A stretch of DNA of 64,000 bases, from NCBI GenBank assembly GCA_046330435.1, contig JAXLST010000021.1, forward strand, positions 1 through 64,000, written 5' to 3'. Origin of the DNA: Ga0077560 sp046330435 (GTDB lineage Bacteria > Actinomycetota > Thermoleophilia > Miltoncostaeales > Miltoncostaeaceae). The translations under genes and the position numbers were made by a program. Within the stretch, counting starts at the first letter, position 1. Each line of letters starts with the position of its first letter. Shown here piece by piece: positions 24,441 through 33,791 of the stretch. Below the pieces are notes generated by a model. It saw only the letters and a list, made by a program, of their open reading frames with translations. It was not told the DNA's origin and did not search any database.

Positions 24441-25763
24441 GTGCGCTACCACCTCACCAGCTTCGGCTGCCAGATGAACGACCACGACTCGGAGCGGATG
24501 AAGGGGCTCCTCGAGTCGATCGGATACTCGGAGGCCGACGACCGCGACGCGGCCGACCTGATCCTCTTCAACACCTGCACGATCCGGGGCAGCGCCGACG
24601 ACCGGTTCACCGGGAACCTCGGCGAGGCGCGCCGGATCAAGCGGGAACGTCCCGACGTGGTGGTCGCCGTCGGCGGGTGCTGGGCACAGGCGCAGAAGCA
24701 GATGGTGTTCGAGCAGTTCCCGTTCGTGGACATCGCGTTCGGACCGGGCGAGGTGTCGCGCCTCGGTGAGCTCATCGCGCGCGAGCGGATCGACGCGGTC
24801 GGGGCGTTCAGCTTCGACGGGGCGTTCTCCGGCACCCTGCCCGCCAAGCGGGAGCGGCCCCACCAGGCGTGGGTGCAGATCTCGGTGGGCTGCAACTGCG
24901 TGTGCTCCTACTGCATCGTCCCCTCGGTCCGGGGGAAGGAGCGCAGCCGCACCCCACAGGACCTGCTCGCGGAGGTCACGGCCCTGGCCGCGGACGGGGT
25001 CCGCGAGGTCACGCTGCTGGGGCAGAACGTGAACGCCTACGGACGCGATCTGGCGAAGGATGAGCGCATGACCTTCGCCGAGCTGCTGCGGGCCGTCGCG
25101 GCCGTGGAGGGCATCGCCCGCGTCCGCTACACCAGCCCGCACCCCAAGGACATGAAGGCGGACGTCATCGCGGCGATGGCGGAGACCCCCGAGGTGTGCT
25201 CGCACCTGCACCTGCCGGTGCAGTCCGGGTCCACCGACGTGCTGCGCCGCATGCGGCGCACGTACTCCCGTGAGCGCTACATGGACCTCGTGCACCGCCT
25301 GAGGGCGGCGATGCCGGACCTGTCGCTCACCACCGACATCATCGTGGGCTTCCCCGGCGAGACCGACGCGGACTTCGAGCAGACCATGAGCCTGGTGCGC
25401 GAGGTGCGGTACGACGGCGCCTACACGTTCGTGTACTCCGCCCGGCCCGGCACCGAGGCCGCCGAGACCATGGACGACGACGTGAGCCCGGAGACCAAGC
25501 GGGAGCGCATCACCGCGCTGGTCGAGCTGGTGCAGGAGATCGCCCGCGAGCGGTCCGCCCGGTTCGTCGGCACCACCGGCGAGGTGCTGGTGGAGGGCCC
25601 GTCCCGCACCGACCCCACCCGCCTGCGCGGTCGCCTGAGCCACAACATCACCGTGAACTTCACCGGCGACGCCGCCCCCGGGACGCTGGTGGACGTGCAC
25701 ATCGACGGCGCGACGTCCACGACCCTCACCGGGCGGCAGGTGCCCGCCGCGGTCCCCGCCTGA
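24441..25763 (+). CDS. miaB: tRNA-2-methylthio-N6-dimethylallyladenosine synthase
   Basis: MiaB is a radical-SAM methylthiotransferase that adds a methylthio group to isopentenyl-A37 of tRNA. The 440-residue protein has the N-terminal MTTase domain with three cluster cysteines (SFGCQMNDHDS, FNTCTIR, VGGCWAQ). The radical-SAM core carries CNCVCSYCIVP (CxxxCxxC, about residues 152-162), and the C-terminal TRAM domain covers about 370-435. The GTG at 24441 follows a TATCAT -10, so the message is probably leaderless. miaA, which makes the substrate modification, follows with a 4-base stop/start overlap, so both enzymes for A37 are co-expressed. Confidence 0.96.
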   Translation: MRYHLTSFGCQMNDHDSERMKGLLESIGYSEADDRDAADLILFNTCTIRGSADDRFTGNLGEARRIKRERPDVVVAVGGCWAQAQKQMVFEQFPFVDIAFGPGEVSRLGELIARERIDAVGAFSFDGAFSGTLPAKRERPHQAWVQISVGCNCVCSYCIVPSVRGKERSRTPQDLLAEVTALAADGVREVTLLGQNVNAYGRDLAKDERMTFAELLRAVAAVEGIARVRYTSPHPKDMKADVIAAMAETPEVCSHLHLPVQSGSTDVLRRMRRTYSRERYMDLVHRLRAAMPDLSLTTDIIVGFPGETDADFEQTMSLVREVRYDGAYTFVYSARPGTEAAETMDDDVSPETKRERITALVELVQEIARERSARFVGTTGEVLVEGPSRTDPTRLRGRLSHNITVNFTGDAAPGTLVDVHIDGATSTTLTGRQVPAAVPA

Positions 25764-26701
25764 CCGACCCCGCACAGGACCCGCCGGCGCGGGTCCTCGC
25801 GATCTTCGGGCCCACCGCCGCGGGCAAGAGCGCCCTCGCGCACGCCGCGGCCCTCGCCCTGGACGGGGAGATCGTGGTGGCCGACCCGTTCCAACGCTAC
25901 CGGGGGCTCATGGTCGCGGCGGACGCCCCGCGGCCGCACGAGCTGGCCGAGGTGCCGTACCACGGGGTGCTGGACCTCGACCTCACCCAGGGGTCGACCG
26001 CCGCGGAGTTCGCGGCGCTCGCGCACGCCGCGGTGGACGACATCCTCGCGCGGGGCCGCGTGCCGGTGGTGACCGGCGGCACCGGCCTGTACCTGCGCGC
26101 CGCGCTCGCCGACCTGGGGTTCCCGGCCCCGCCGCCCGAGGGCGTGCGGCCATGGGCGGAGGGCCTGGTGGCCGCGGACCCCGAGGCCGCCCGGCGGGAG
26201 CTGCGGGAACGCGACCCGGACGCCGCGGACCGCGTGGACACAATGAACCCGCGGCGGCTCGCCCGTGCCCTGGAGCTCGCGGTGGCCGGGGAGGACGGCG
26301 GCGGCGCCCGCCTGTGGGACGGGTCGATGCGCCACCCCACGCTGCTGGTGGCGGTGACGCGCCCCAAGCCCGTGCTGGACGCACTCATCGCCACGCGCGT
26401 GCGGCGCGAGCTCGACGAGGGCCTGGTGCCGGAGCTGGAGGCGGCGCTCGAGGCGCCCGGCGTGCGGCGGGAACCGCTGCAGATCATCGGGGCGAAGGAG
26501 GTCGCCGCCATGCACCGCGGCGAGATCGACGCCTCGGACCTGCCCGAGCTCCTGTCCGCCCGCACCCGCAGGCTCGCGCGCCGCCAGCTGCAGTGGCTGC
26601 GCCGCTGGCCCGATGCCCGGCGCATCGAGCTGGGGGAGGAGCCCGCCGCCACCGCCCTGCCGGAGCTGCTGGACATGTGGCGGAGCGCCTCGGCGGGGTG
26701 A
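25760..26701 (+). CDS. miaA: tRNA dimethylallyltransferase, probable CTG start
   Basis: MiaA transfers the dimethylallyl group to A37 of tRNAs reading UNN codons. The P-loop GPTAAGKSALA sits about 17 residues from the proposed start, followed by ADPFQRYRG, TGGTGLYLRAAL and the C-terminal helical part (REPLQIIGAKEV, RRQLQWLRRW). The first canonical start in this frame is a GTG at 25874, which would delete the P-loop and abolish function. A CTG at 25760 overlaps the miaB stop (CTGA) and gives the normal 313-residue length, so I infer a CTG start with translational coupling. DPFQ stands where homologues have DSxQ, a small change in the tRNA-substrate motif. Confidence 0.9.
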   Translation: MTDPAQDPPARVLAIFGPTAAGKSALAHAAALALDGEIVVADPFQRYRGLMVAADAPRPHELAEVPYHGVLDLDLTQGSTAAEFAALAHAAVDDILARGRVPVVTGGTGLYLRAALADLGFPAPPPEGVRPWAEGLVAADPEAARRELRERDPDAADRVDTMNPRRLARALELAVAGEDGGGARLWDGSMRHPTLLVAVTRPKPVLDALIATRVRRELDEGLVPELEAALEAPGVRREPLQIIGAKEVAAMHRGEIDASDLPELLSARTRRLARRQLQWLRRWPDARRIELGEEPAATALPELLDMWRSASAG

Positions 26702-26714
26702 CGGCGGGGCCCGC

Positions 26715-26720
26715 TACCCT
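26715..26720 (+). promoter_or_regulatory. Predicted -10 element of dapF (leaderless)
   Basis: TACCCT is 7 nt before the dapF ATG. Confidence 0.5.
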
Positions 26721-26727
26721 TGGCGGG

Positions 26728-27537
26728 ATGCGCTTCGAGAAGTGGCAGGGGACCGGCAACCACCACGTGGTCGTGGAGCGCGACCTGCTGCCGTTCGCCA
26801 TGACGCCCGCCAGGGCCGTGGCGATGTGCGACCCGCACACCGGGATCGGCGCCGACGGGGTCCTGGAGATCAGCTTCGAGGACGGCGTGCCGCGCATGAC
26901 CGTGTGGAACGCCGACGGCTCCGTCGCGGAGAACTGCGGGAACGGCATCCGCATCGTGGCCTCATACCTCGCGCGCGACGGGCGCCTGCCCGCGGACGGC
27001 ACGGTGCTGACCGGCCCGGAGACCACCCGCGTGTCGATGTGCCCGGACGGCCGCGTGGAGGTGCGCATGGGGGCCGCGCGCTTCCCGTCCGGGGAGCGCG
27101 AGGAGGAGCTCGCCGTCGCCGCCGGCGCGGTGCGGTTCACCGAGGTCTCGATGGGCAACCCGCACGCGGTCATCACCCATCCCGACCCGGCCGCCGCCGT
27201 GCGCGCGGTGGGGCCGGACGTGGAGGTGGCGGACCGCTTCCCGGACCGCACCAACGTGGAGTTCATCCGCTCCGACGCCCCGGGCGAGCTCACGCTGCGG
27301 GTGTGGGAGCGGGGGGTCGGGGAGACCCAGGCCTGCGGCACCGGCGCCTGCGCGGCCGCCGCGGCGGCGGTGCGGCTGGGGGGCATGCCGTCGCCGGTGA
27401 CGGTGCACCTGCCGGGCGGCGACCTGGTGATCGACGTCGCCGACGACCTGCAGGTCACGATGACCGGCCCCGCGGAGCCGGTCTACGCGGGCGAGGCCTC
27501 CGGCGCGCTGCTGGAGCGCCTCACCCGCGCGGACTGA
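26728..27537 (+). CDS. dapF: Diaminopimelate epimerase
   Basis: DapF interconverts LL- and meso-diaminopimelate using two cysteines. Both are visible in the 269-residue protein: ENCGNGIRI (about residue 72) and TQACGTGACAAA (about residue 205). Other family landmarks are FEKWQGTGNHHVVV at the start, with HH replacing the usual ND after GTGN, and VSMGNPHAV in the middle. The ATG follows a TACCCT -10 by 7 nt. It faces dapD tail-to-tail with only 3 bp between stops, so the last steps of DAP synthesis lie in one locus on opposite strands. Confidence 0.95.
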   Translation: MRFEKWQGTGNHHVVVERDLLPFAMTPARAVAMCDPHTGIGADGVLEISFEDGVPRMTVWNADGSVAENCGNGIRIVASYLARDGRLPADGTVLTGPETTRVSMCPDGRVEVRMGAARFPSGEREEELAVAAGAVRFTEVSMGNPHAVITHPDPAAAVRAVGPDVEVADRFPDRTNVEFIRSDAPGELTLRVWERGVGETQACGTGACAAAAAAVRLGGMPSPVTVHLPGGDLVIDVADDLQVTMTGPAEPVYAGEASGALLERLTRAD

Positions 27538-27540
27538 TCC

Positions 27541-28362
27541 CTAGACGGCCACCCCGTAGCTGCGCAGGGCGTCGTTGAGGCTCGTCTTGAGGTCGGTGGA
27601 GGCGGAGCGCCGGCCGATGATGAGCGCGGCGGGCAGCTGGTAGGTCCCGGCCGGGTACTCCTTGGGCCGGGTGCCGGGGATCACCACCGAGTACGGCGGC
27701 ACGAAGCCGCGGTACTCCTGCGGCTCGTCGCCGGTGACGTCGATGATCGGGGTGGACGCGGTGATGACCACGTTCGCGCCCAGCACGGCGCCCTCGCCGA
27801 CGACGGCGCCCTCCACCACGATGCAGCGCGACCCGATGAACGCGCCGTCCTCGATGATCACGGGCGTCGCCTGCGGCGGCTCCAGCACGCCGCCGATCCC
27901 GACGCCACCCGACAGGTGGACGTTCTCGCCGATCTGCGCGCAGGACCCCACCGTCGCCCACGTGTCGACCATGGTGCCGGCGCCCACCCAGGCGCCGATG
28001 TTGGTGTACGACGGCATGAGGACGGCCCCGGGGGCGACGTACGAGCCGTAGCGGGCCACGGCGGGCGGCACGACGCGCACGCCCATGTCCGGGGTCACGC
28101 GCTTGACCGGCACCTTGTCGAAGTACGTGTACGGCCCCAGCTCGATGGGCTCGTTCACCCGCAGCCGGAAGTACACGAGGATGGCCTTCTTCACCCACTC
28201 GTTGGCGACCCAGCCCTCGGAGCGCTTCTCGGCGACGCGGATCTCCCCGGCGTCGAGCATCCGGATCGCCTCCTCGACGTCGTCGCGGCCGGCGGCGGCC
28301 TCCTGGGCGGGCAGCTCGAAGAGCGCGTCGATGCGGGCCGCCAGGGCGGGGATGTCGGTCAC
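27541..28362 (-). CDS. dapD: 2,3,4,5-tetrahydropyridine-2,6-dicarboxylate N-succinyltransferase
   Basis: DapD succinylates tetrahydrodipicolinate with succinyl-CoA. The 273-residue protein has an N-terminal helical region (AIRMLDAGEIRVAEK, GWVANEWVKKAILVYFR) and a left-handed hexapeptide-repeat beta helix (residues 95-235, with GAWVGAGTMVDTWATVGSCAQIG and GVGIGGVLEP). The family end is TSLNDALRSYG. This is the E. coli-like DapD, unlike the shorter mycobacterial-type form. The GTG start overlaps the dapC stop (GTGA), and it is the last gene of a dapE-dapC-dapD operon. Presence of dapD, dapC and dapE shows the succinylase branch is used. Confidence 0.96.
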   Translation of the reverse strand: MTDIPALAARIDALFELPAQEAAAGRDDVEEAIRMLDAGEIRVAEKRSEGWVANEWVKKAILVYFRLRVNEPIELGPYTYFDKVPVKRVTPDMGVRVVPPAVARYGSYVAPGAVLMPSYTNIGAWVGAGTMVDTWATVGSCAQIGENVHLSGGVGIGGVLEPPQATPVIIEDGAFIGSRCIVVEGAVVGEGAVLGANVVITASTPIIDVTGDEPQEYRGFVPPYSVVIPGTRPKEYPAGTYQLPAALIIGRRSASTDLKTSLNDALRSYGVAV

Positions 28363-29515
28363 AGCACGTCCTCCAGGATCGCCGCGGCGACGCGGCAGTC
28401 GTCGATGGTGGGGACCAGGGCGAAGCGCACGTAGCCCTCGCCGGCCGGCCCCAGGAAGGAGCCGGGCGCGACGACGATGCCGTGCTCCAGCAGCCCGGTG
28501 GCGAACTCCTCGGAGGTCCGTCCCTCCGGGACCTCCACCCACAGGTACATGGTGGCCTCGCTGCCGGCGATCCGCAGGCCCCGGTCCTCGAGGGCCCCGG
28601 CGATGAGCCCGCGCTTGACGCGGTAGCGCTCCCGGGCGTCCTCCACGTGGGTCTCGTCGCCCCACGCGGCGACCGCCGCGCGCTGCACGAACTCCTGCGG
28701 GGCGGTGCCGACGGTGGGCCGGAAGCTCTTGAGCGCCGCCACGATCTCCGGGGAGCCGGCCACGAAGCCCGACCGGTAGCCGGTCATCGAGGAGCGCTTG
28801 CTGAGCGTGTTGAGCACCGCGACGTTGCCGCGGTCGGCGACCTGGATGGCGGATGCGGGCGGCTCGTCGCCGAAGTACAGCTCCGAGTACGCCTCGTCGG
28901 AGGCCAGCAGGAACCCGTGCCGCTCGGCGAGGGCCGCCAGGCGCTCGTAGAACGCGAGCGGGGCGACCGCGCCCGTGGGGTTGTTGGGGTAGTTCACCCA
29001 GATGAGCGCCGTGCGGTCCCATGTGGCTGCGCCGATGCCGTCGATGTCCGGCAGGAACCCGGCGGACTCGTGAAGCGGCAGCCGCAGCACCTCCGCGCCG
29101 GCGAACCGGGCGCCGCGCTCGGTGACCGGGTACCCGGGCTGGGTGGTGATGACCAGGTCCCGCCCGCCGGGGACGTCCACCACCACCTGGGCGAGGCTGA
29201 ACACCGCCTCCTTGGAACCCAGGGTGGGGATGACCTCGCGGTCCGGGTCGAGCGCGACGCCGTACCGCCGGCCGATCCACTCCGCCACGGCCGCCCGAAG
29301 CTCCGGCAGCCCCACGGCCTTCGGGTACTCCATGGTCTCCCGGATGCCGGCGGCGAGCGCCTCGCGGATGAACGCCGCGGTGGGCTCCCGCGGGTCGCCC
29401 ACCCCGAAGTCGATGAGCCGCACGCCGCGGGCCGCCACGCGCTTCTTCGCCTCGTCCAGGCGCACGAACGGGTAGTCGCCCACCTCGCGCAGCACCGGGG
29501 AGACGGGGAACCGGG

Positions 29516-29519
<4 letters not shown>
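28359..29519 (-). CDS. dapC: Succinyldiaminopimelate transaminase
   Basis: This 386-residue class I/II PLP aminotransferase is assigned as DapC from its position between dapE and dapD and its sequence. It has IDFGVGDPREPT, PTLGSKEAVFSLAQ, NYPNNPTGA (Asn contacting PLP), ASDEAYSELYFG (Asp) and the Schiff-base Lys in LSKRSSMTGYRSGF. The C-terminal Arg lies in YVRFALVP. It converts N-succinyl-2-amino-6-oxopimelate to N-succinyl-LL-DAP with glutamate. The ATG overlaps the dapE stop (ATGA) and its own stop overlaps the dapD start (GTGA), so all three are translationally coupled. Confidence 0.93.
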
Positions 29520-30604
<1,085 letters not shown>

Positions 30605-30612
30605 GGCGCGCA

Positions 30613-30618
30613 ATGGTA
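30613..30618 (-). promoter_or_regulatory. Predicted -10 element of the dapE-dapC-dapD operon (leaderless)
   Basis: On the minus strand this reads TACCAT, 8 nt before the dapE GTG. It overlaps the opposite-strand TAGTGG that may serve dut, so the two promoters cannot be occupied at once. Confidence 0.55.
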
Positions 30619-30631
30619 GTGGCCGGATGGC

Positions 30632-31102
30632 ATGATCGGCGACCGCATGCCCCATCCGCTCCGACAGCCGCCGCCCCTGGCGATCCGCCGCCTGCGTCCC
30701 GACGCGGTCGTCCCGGCGCGGGCGCACCCCTGGGACGCCGGTCTCGACCTGGTCGCCGTGGAGGAGCTGGTGCTGGAGGCCGGGCAGCGCGGCGTCGTGC
30801 CCACGGGCATCGCCGTGGCGATCCCGGAGGGCTGGGCGGGCCTGGTGGTGCCGCGCTCCGGCCTCGCACGCAAGCACGGCATCACCCTCACCAACAGCCC
30901 GGGGCTCATCGACGCGGGGTACCGCGGCGAGGTGCAGGTGCTGGTGGTCAACCACGGCGGGGACCCGCACACCATCGCCGCCGGCGAGCGCGTCGCGCAG
31001 CTGGTGCTGGTGCCCGTGTGGACCGGCGACCCGGTCGAGGTGGACGAGCTCCCGGACTCCGACGGCCGGGGCGAGGGCGGGTTCGGCAGCAGCGGGCGGT
31101 AG
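30632..31102 (+). CDS. dut: Deoxyuridine 5'-triphosphate nucleotidohydrolase
   Basis: dUTPase hydrolyses dUTP to dUMP and pyrophosphate, keeping uracil out of DNA and supplying dTMP synthesis. All five trimeric-dUTPase motifs are visible in 156 residues: DAGLDLVA (motif 1, about 35-42), PRSGLARKHGI (motif 2), GLIDAGYRGEVQV (motif 3), GERVAQLVLVP (motif 4) and the C-terminal GRGEGGFGSSG (motif 5). The ATG at 30632 is chosen for its 9-nt distance from TAGTGG. An in-frame ATG at 30647 is an alternative; neither has a ribosome binding site. Confidence 0.95.
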   Translation: MIGDRMPHPLRQPPPLAIRRLRPDAVVPARAHPWDAGLDLVAVEELVLEAGQRGVVPTGIAVAIPEGWAGLVVPRSGLARKHGITLTNSPGLIDAGYRGEVQVLVVNHGGDPHTIAAGERVAQLVLVPVWTGDPVEVDELPDSDGRGEGGFGSSGR

Positions 31103-31108
31103 GGCCGC

Positions 31109-32281
31109 TCAGGCCCCGTCGGCGATGACCCGGCCCAGCCGGTCCACGCCGGTCTCGATGTCCTGCGCGGACAGCGTCACGAACGACAGCCGCAGCGTCC
31201 GGGGGTCCGGGTCGCCGGCGTAGAACGCCGCCCCCGGCACGTACGCCACGCCCGCGGCGACGGCGCGCGGCAGCAGCGACATCGCGTCGAAGCCCTCCGG
31301 CAGGCGCACCCAGAAGAACATCCCGCCGTGCGGCGCCCGCCAGGTCGTGCCGGCGGGCAGGTGCCGCTCCAGGGCGGCGGCCATCGCGTCGCGCTGGGCG
31401 CGGTACCGGGCCCGGATCGTCGGGACGTGCTCGTCCAGGAACCCGTCCTTCACCACCTCGTACACGACGCGCTGGTTGAAGCCCGGCGTGTGGAGGTCCG
31501 CCGCCTGCTTGGCCTGCAGGAGCTTGGGGTACAGCTCGTGCGGCGCGACCAGGTACCCCAGGCGGAACCCCGGGGCCAGGACCTTGGAGAACGAGCCCAG
31601 GTACAGCACGCCCTCCGGCCACCGCGATGCGAGGGACGCCGGCGGGGCCTCGTCGAACCAGATCTCCCCGTAGGGGTCGTCTTCGACGATGGGGGTGCCC
31701 GCGGCGGCGGCGGCCGCCACCACCGCGTCGCGGCGCGCGGCGGGCATCTCCCGGCCCGTGGGGTTCTGGAAGTTGGGCAGCAGGTACGCGAACCGCGCCC
31801 GCGCCTCGGCGAACGACTCCGGGGCGGGGCCGTCGTCGTCGCCGTCCAGGCTCACCAGCTCCGGCTCGAACGGCGCGAACGCCTGCAGCGCGCCGAGGTA
31901 GGTGGGGGTCTCGACCCCGACGCGCGTGCCGGTGTCGATGAGCACCTTGGCGACCAGGTCCAGCCCCTGCTGGGAGCCGCTGGTGATGAGCACGTCGTCG
32001 GTGTCCACCGGATGCCCCGCCTCGGTGCGGCGGGCCGCGACCCACTCCCGCAGCGGCGTGAAGCCCTCGCTCGCGGCGTACTGCAGGGCCTCGCGCGGGG
32101 TGTCTGCGAGCACCCGCCGGGACGCCTCGCGCATCGCCTCCACGGGGAAGCTGTCGGGCGACGGCAGGCCGCCGGCCAGGCTCAGCACGCCCGGCTGCTC
32201 GGTGAGCTTGAGGATCTCCCGGATGATGGACGGGTTCATCCGGTCGCTGCGGCGGGCCTGCACCCACACCGGGCCGCTCAC
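31109..32281 (-). CDS. PLP-dependent aminotransferase (LysN / 2-aminoadipate type)
   Basis: This 390-residue fold-type I aminotransferase resembles the LysN/ARO8-like branch of class I/II enzymes. It begins near SIIREILKLTEQPGVLSLAGGLPSP and has SGSQQGLDLVAKVL, LPNFQNPTG, EDDPYGEIWF and the Schiff-base Lys in GSFSKVLAPGFRLGY. The conserved C-terminal Arg is in LRLSFV. Its GTG overlaps the stop of gatD (GTGA), and it ends the rpiA-murT-methyltransferase-gatD unit. Substrate specificity cannot be read from the sequence; a role in amino-acid or peptidoglycan precursor supply is only inferred from the operon. Confidence 0.9.
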   Translation of the reverse strand: MSGPVWVQARRSDRMNPSIIREILKLTEQPGVLSLAGGLPSPDSFPVEAMREASRRVLADTPREALQYAASEGFTPLREWVAARRTEAGHPVDTDDVLITSGSQQGLDLVAKVLIDTGTRVGVETPTYLGALQAFAPFEPELVSLDGDDDGPAPESFAEARARFAYLLPNFQNPTGREMPAARRDAVVAAAAAAGTPIVEDDPYGEIWFDEAPPASLASRWPEGVLYLGSFSKVLAPGFRLGYLVAPHELYPKLLQAKQAADLHTPGFNQRVVYEVVKDGFLDEHVPTIRARYRAQRDAMAAALERHLPAGTTWRAPHGGMFFWVRLPEGFDAMSLLPRAVAAGVAYVPGAAFYAGDPDPRTLRLSFVTLSAQDIETGVDRLGRVIADGA

Positions 32282-33018
32282 CGGCGGACCCCGGCGCGCG
32301 CGGCGGCCGCGGCGTGCGCGGACTCCTCCAGGTCGTCGGGCAGCGGGTCCAGCGTCACGGGCGCCCCTCCGGCGTGTTCGAGGCCCCAGCGGATGACCGT
32401 GTCCGCGAGCCAGGGGTTCTTCGGCAGCAGCGGGCCGTGCAGGTAGGTCCCGATCGCCCGGCCGGTCACGGCGCCCTCGCCGCCGTCGGTGCCGTTGTTG
32501 CCGTGGCCGCTGGCGACGCGGCCCAGCGGGACGCTGCCCGGCCCCAGGGTGGTGCGGCCGGCGTGGTTCTCGAAGCCCACCACGCGGTGCCGCTCGCCCT
32601 CGAGCTCTGCGTCGATCACCAGGTCGCCGATGAGCCGCGTGGGCCCGGCGACCGTGTCGGCGTCCAGCAGGCCGATCCCGGGCATGCGCGAGCCGTCGAC
32701 CGCCGTGTAGCCGTGCCCGGCGAGCTGGAAGCCGCCGCACACCGCCAGCAGCACGGCGCCGTCGGCCATCGCCGATCGCAGGGCGTCCGCCTTGGTGGCG
32801 GGCAGGTCCTCGGCCACCACCATCTGGTCCCGGTCCTGGCCGCCGCCCAGGTAGTACAGGTCGTGGTCGGCGGGGATGGCCTCCCCGATGCCCGCCTCGG
32901 TGACCTCCAGCGTGTGGCCGCGCCATTCCAGCCGCCGCCGCAGGACCGCGATGTTCCCGCGGTCGGCGTAGATGTTGAGCTCGCCGGGGTAGAGGTGGCA
33001 CACGCGCAACACCGCCAT
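32278..33018 (-). CDS. gatD: Lipid II isoglutaminyl synthase, glutaminase subunit
   Basis: GatD supplies ammonia from glutamine to MurT, which amidates D-Glu of the lipid II stem peptide to D-isoglutamine. The 246-residue protein is a class I glutamine-amidotransferase-like domain: YYLGGGQDRDQ, catalytic Cys in LLAVCGGFQLAGHGY (about residue 95), then VGFENHAGRTTLG, with HGPLLPKNPWLAD toward the C-terminus (catalytic His). The ATG overlaps the stop of the upstream methyltransferase (TGATG). In most genomes gatD directly follows murT; here a methyltransferase gene lies between them. Confidence 0.95.
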   Translation of the reverse strand: MAVLRVCHLYPGELNIYADRGNIAVLRRRLEWRGHTLEVTEAGIGEAIPADHDLYYLGGGQDRDQMVVAEDLPATKADALRSAMADGAVLLAVCGGFQLAGHGYTAVDGSRMPGIGLLDADTVAGPTRLIGDLVIDAELEGERHRVVGFENHAGRTTLGPGSVPLGRVASGHGNNGTDGGEGAVTGRAIGTYLHGPLLPKNPWLADTVIRWGLEHAGGAPVTLDPLPDDLEESAHAAAAARAGVRR

Positions 33019-33791
33019 CAGGCCACCCCGCAGCGGTAGACCTGGCGCTCCGCGCCCGGCTCCAGGTCCGACCCGGCGAAGTCCCCGAAGGTCTGCAGCA
33101 CCCGCAGCCCGGCGCGCGCCAGCAGGTGGGTGAGCTCCGGCGCGCTGTACAGGTGCACGACGTGCTCGCGGTGCCACTGACGCACCGTGCCGTCGTCGGC
33201 GACCTCCTCCACCCGGTGGGTGAAGGCCGCGGTGCCGGTGACGGTGTCCAGGTCCTGGAACCAGGCCGAGTGCCAGAGCGTGCGGCCGCCGGCCTCGTCG
33301 CGGTGGTGCCCCTCGGCCCGCACGAGCCCCAGGGAGCCGGCGACGTCCGCCAGGTCCGGCAGGGCCACGTCGAACCAGAACTCCCCGCCCTCGGGGTCCA
33401 GGTGGTTCCGCACGCACTCCAGGCAGGCCAGCTGGTCCGCGGGCTCCAGCAGCACCTGCAGGGTGTTCATCGACGCGATCGCCAGGCGCACCGTGGTGCC
33501 CAGCGAGAAGTCGGTCATGTCGGCGAGCACGGTGCGCAGGCGCCGGGCCGCGTCCGCGCCGAGACCCGCGGCGCCGTGGGCCACCTCGGCGAGCATGGCG
33601 GGGTCGGTGTCGACCGCCCACACCTCGTGGCCGTCCTCCAGCAGCGGCAGCGTCACGCGGCCCGCGGCGCACCCCAGGTCCAGCACGGCGCCGGCGCGCT
33701 CGCGGGCGACGGCCCGCCACAGCGGGAGGTCCTCGTCGAAGTGCGCGTGCTCGATGAGGAACCGCGCCGCGGTGTCGCGGTCAGGAGTCAT
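33018..33791 (-). CDS. Class I SAM-dependent methyltransferase inside the murT-gatD operon
   Basis: This 257-residue protein has the Rossmann-type SAM-binding motif VLDLGCAAGRVTLPLL (about residues 33-48), then EVWAVDTDPAMLAEV (motif II) and IASMNTLQVLL (near motif IV). The last third is beta-rich (FWFDVALPDLADV, VVHLYSAPELTHLL). It matches generic class I small-molecule methyltransferases; substrate unknown. Its start at 33791 overlaps the end of murT by 11 bp and its stop overlaps the gatD start, so it is tightly coupled to lipid II amidation genes. A role on an envelope precursor is possible but unproven. Confidence 0.87.
   Translation of the reverse strand: MTPDRDTAARFLIEHAHFDEDLPLWRAVARERAGAVLDLGCAAGRVTLPLLEDGHEVWAVDTDPAMLAEVAHGAAGLGADAARRLRTVLADMTDFSLGTTVRLAIASMNTLQVLLEPADQLACLECVRNHLDPEGGEFWFDVALPDLADVAGSLGLVRAEGHHRDEAGGRTLWHSAWFQDLDTVTGTAAFTHRVEEVADDGTVRQWHREHVVHLYSAPELTHLLARAGLRVLQTFGDFAGSDLEPGAERQVYRCGVA

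Noticed and set aside
25874..26701. miaA starting at GTG 25874
   Set aside because: This start removes the P-loop needed for catalysis, while conserved MiaA sequence continues upstream in frame without a stop.
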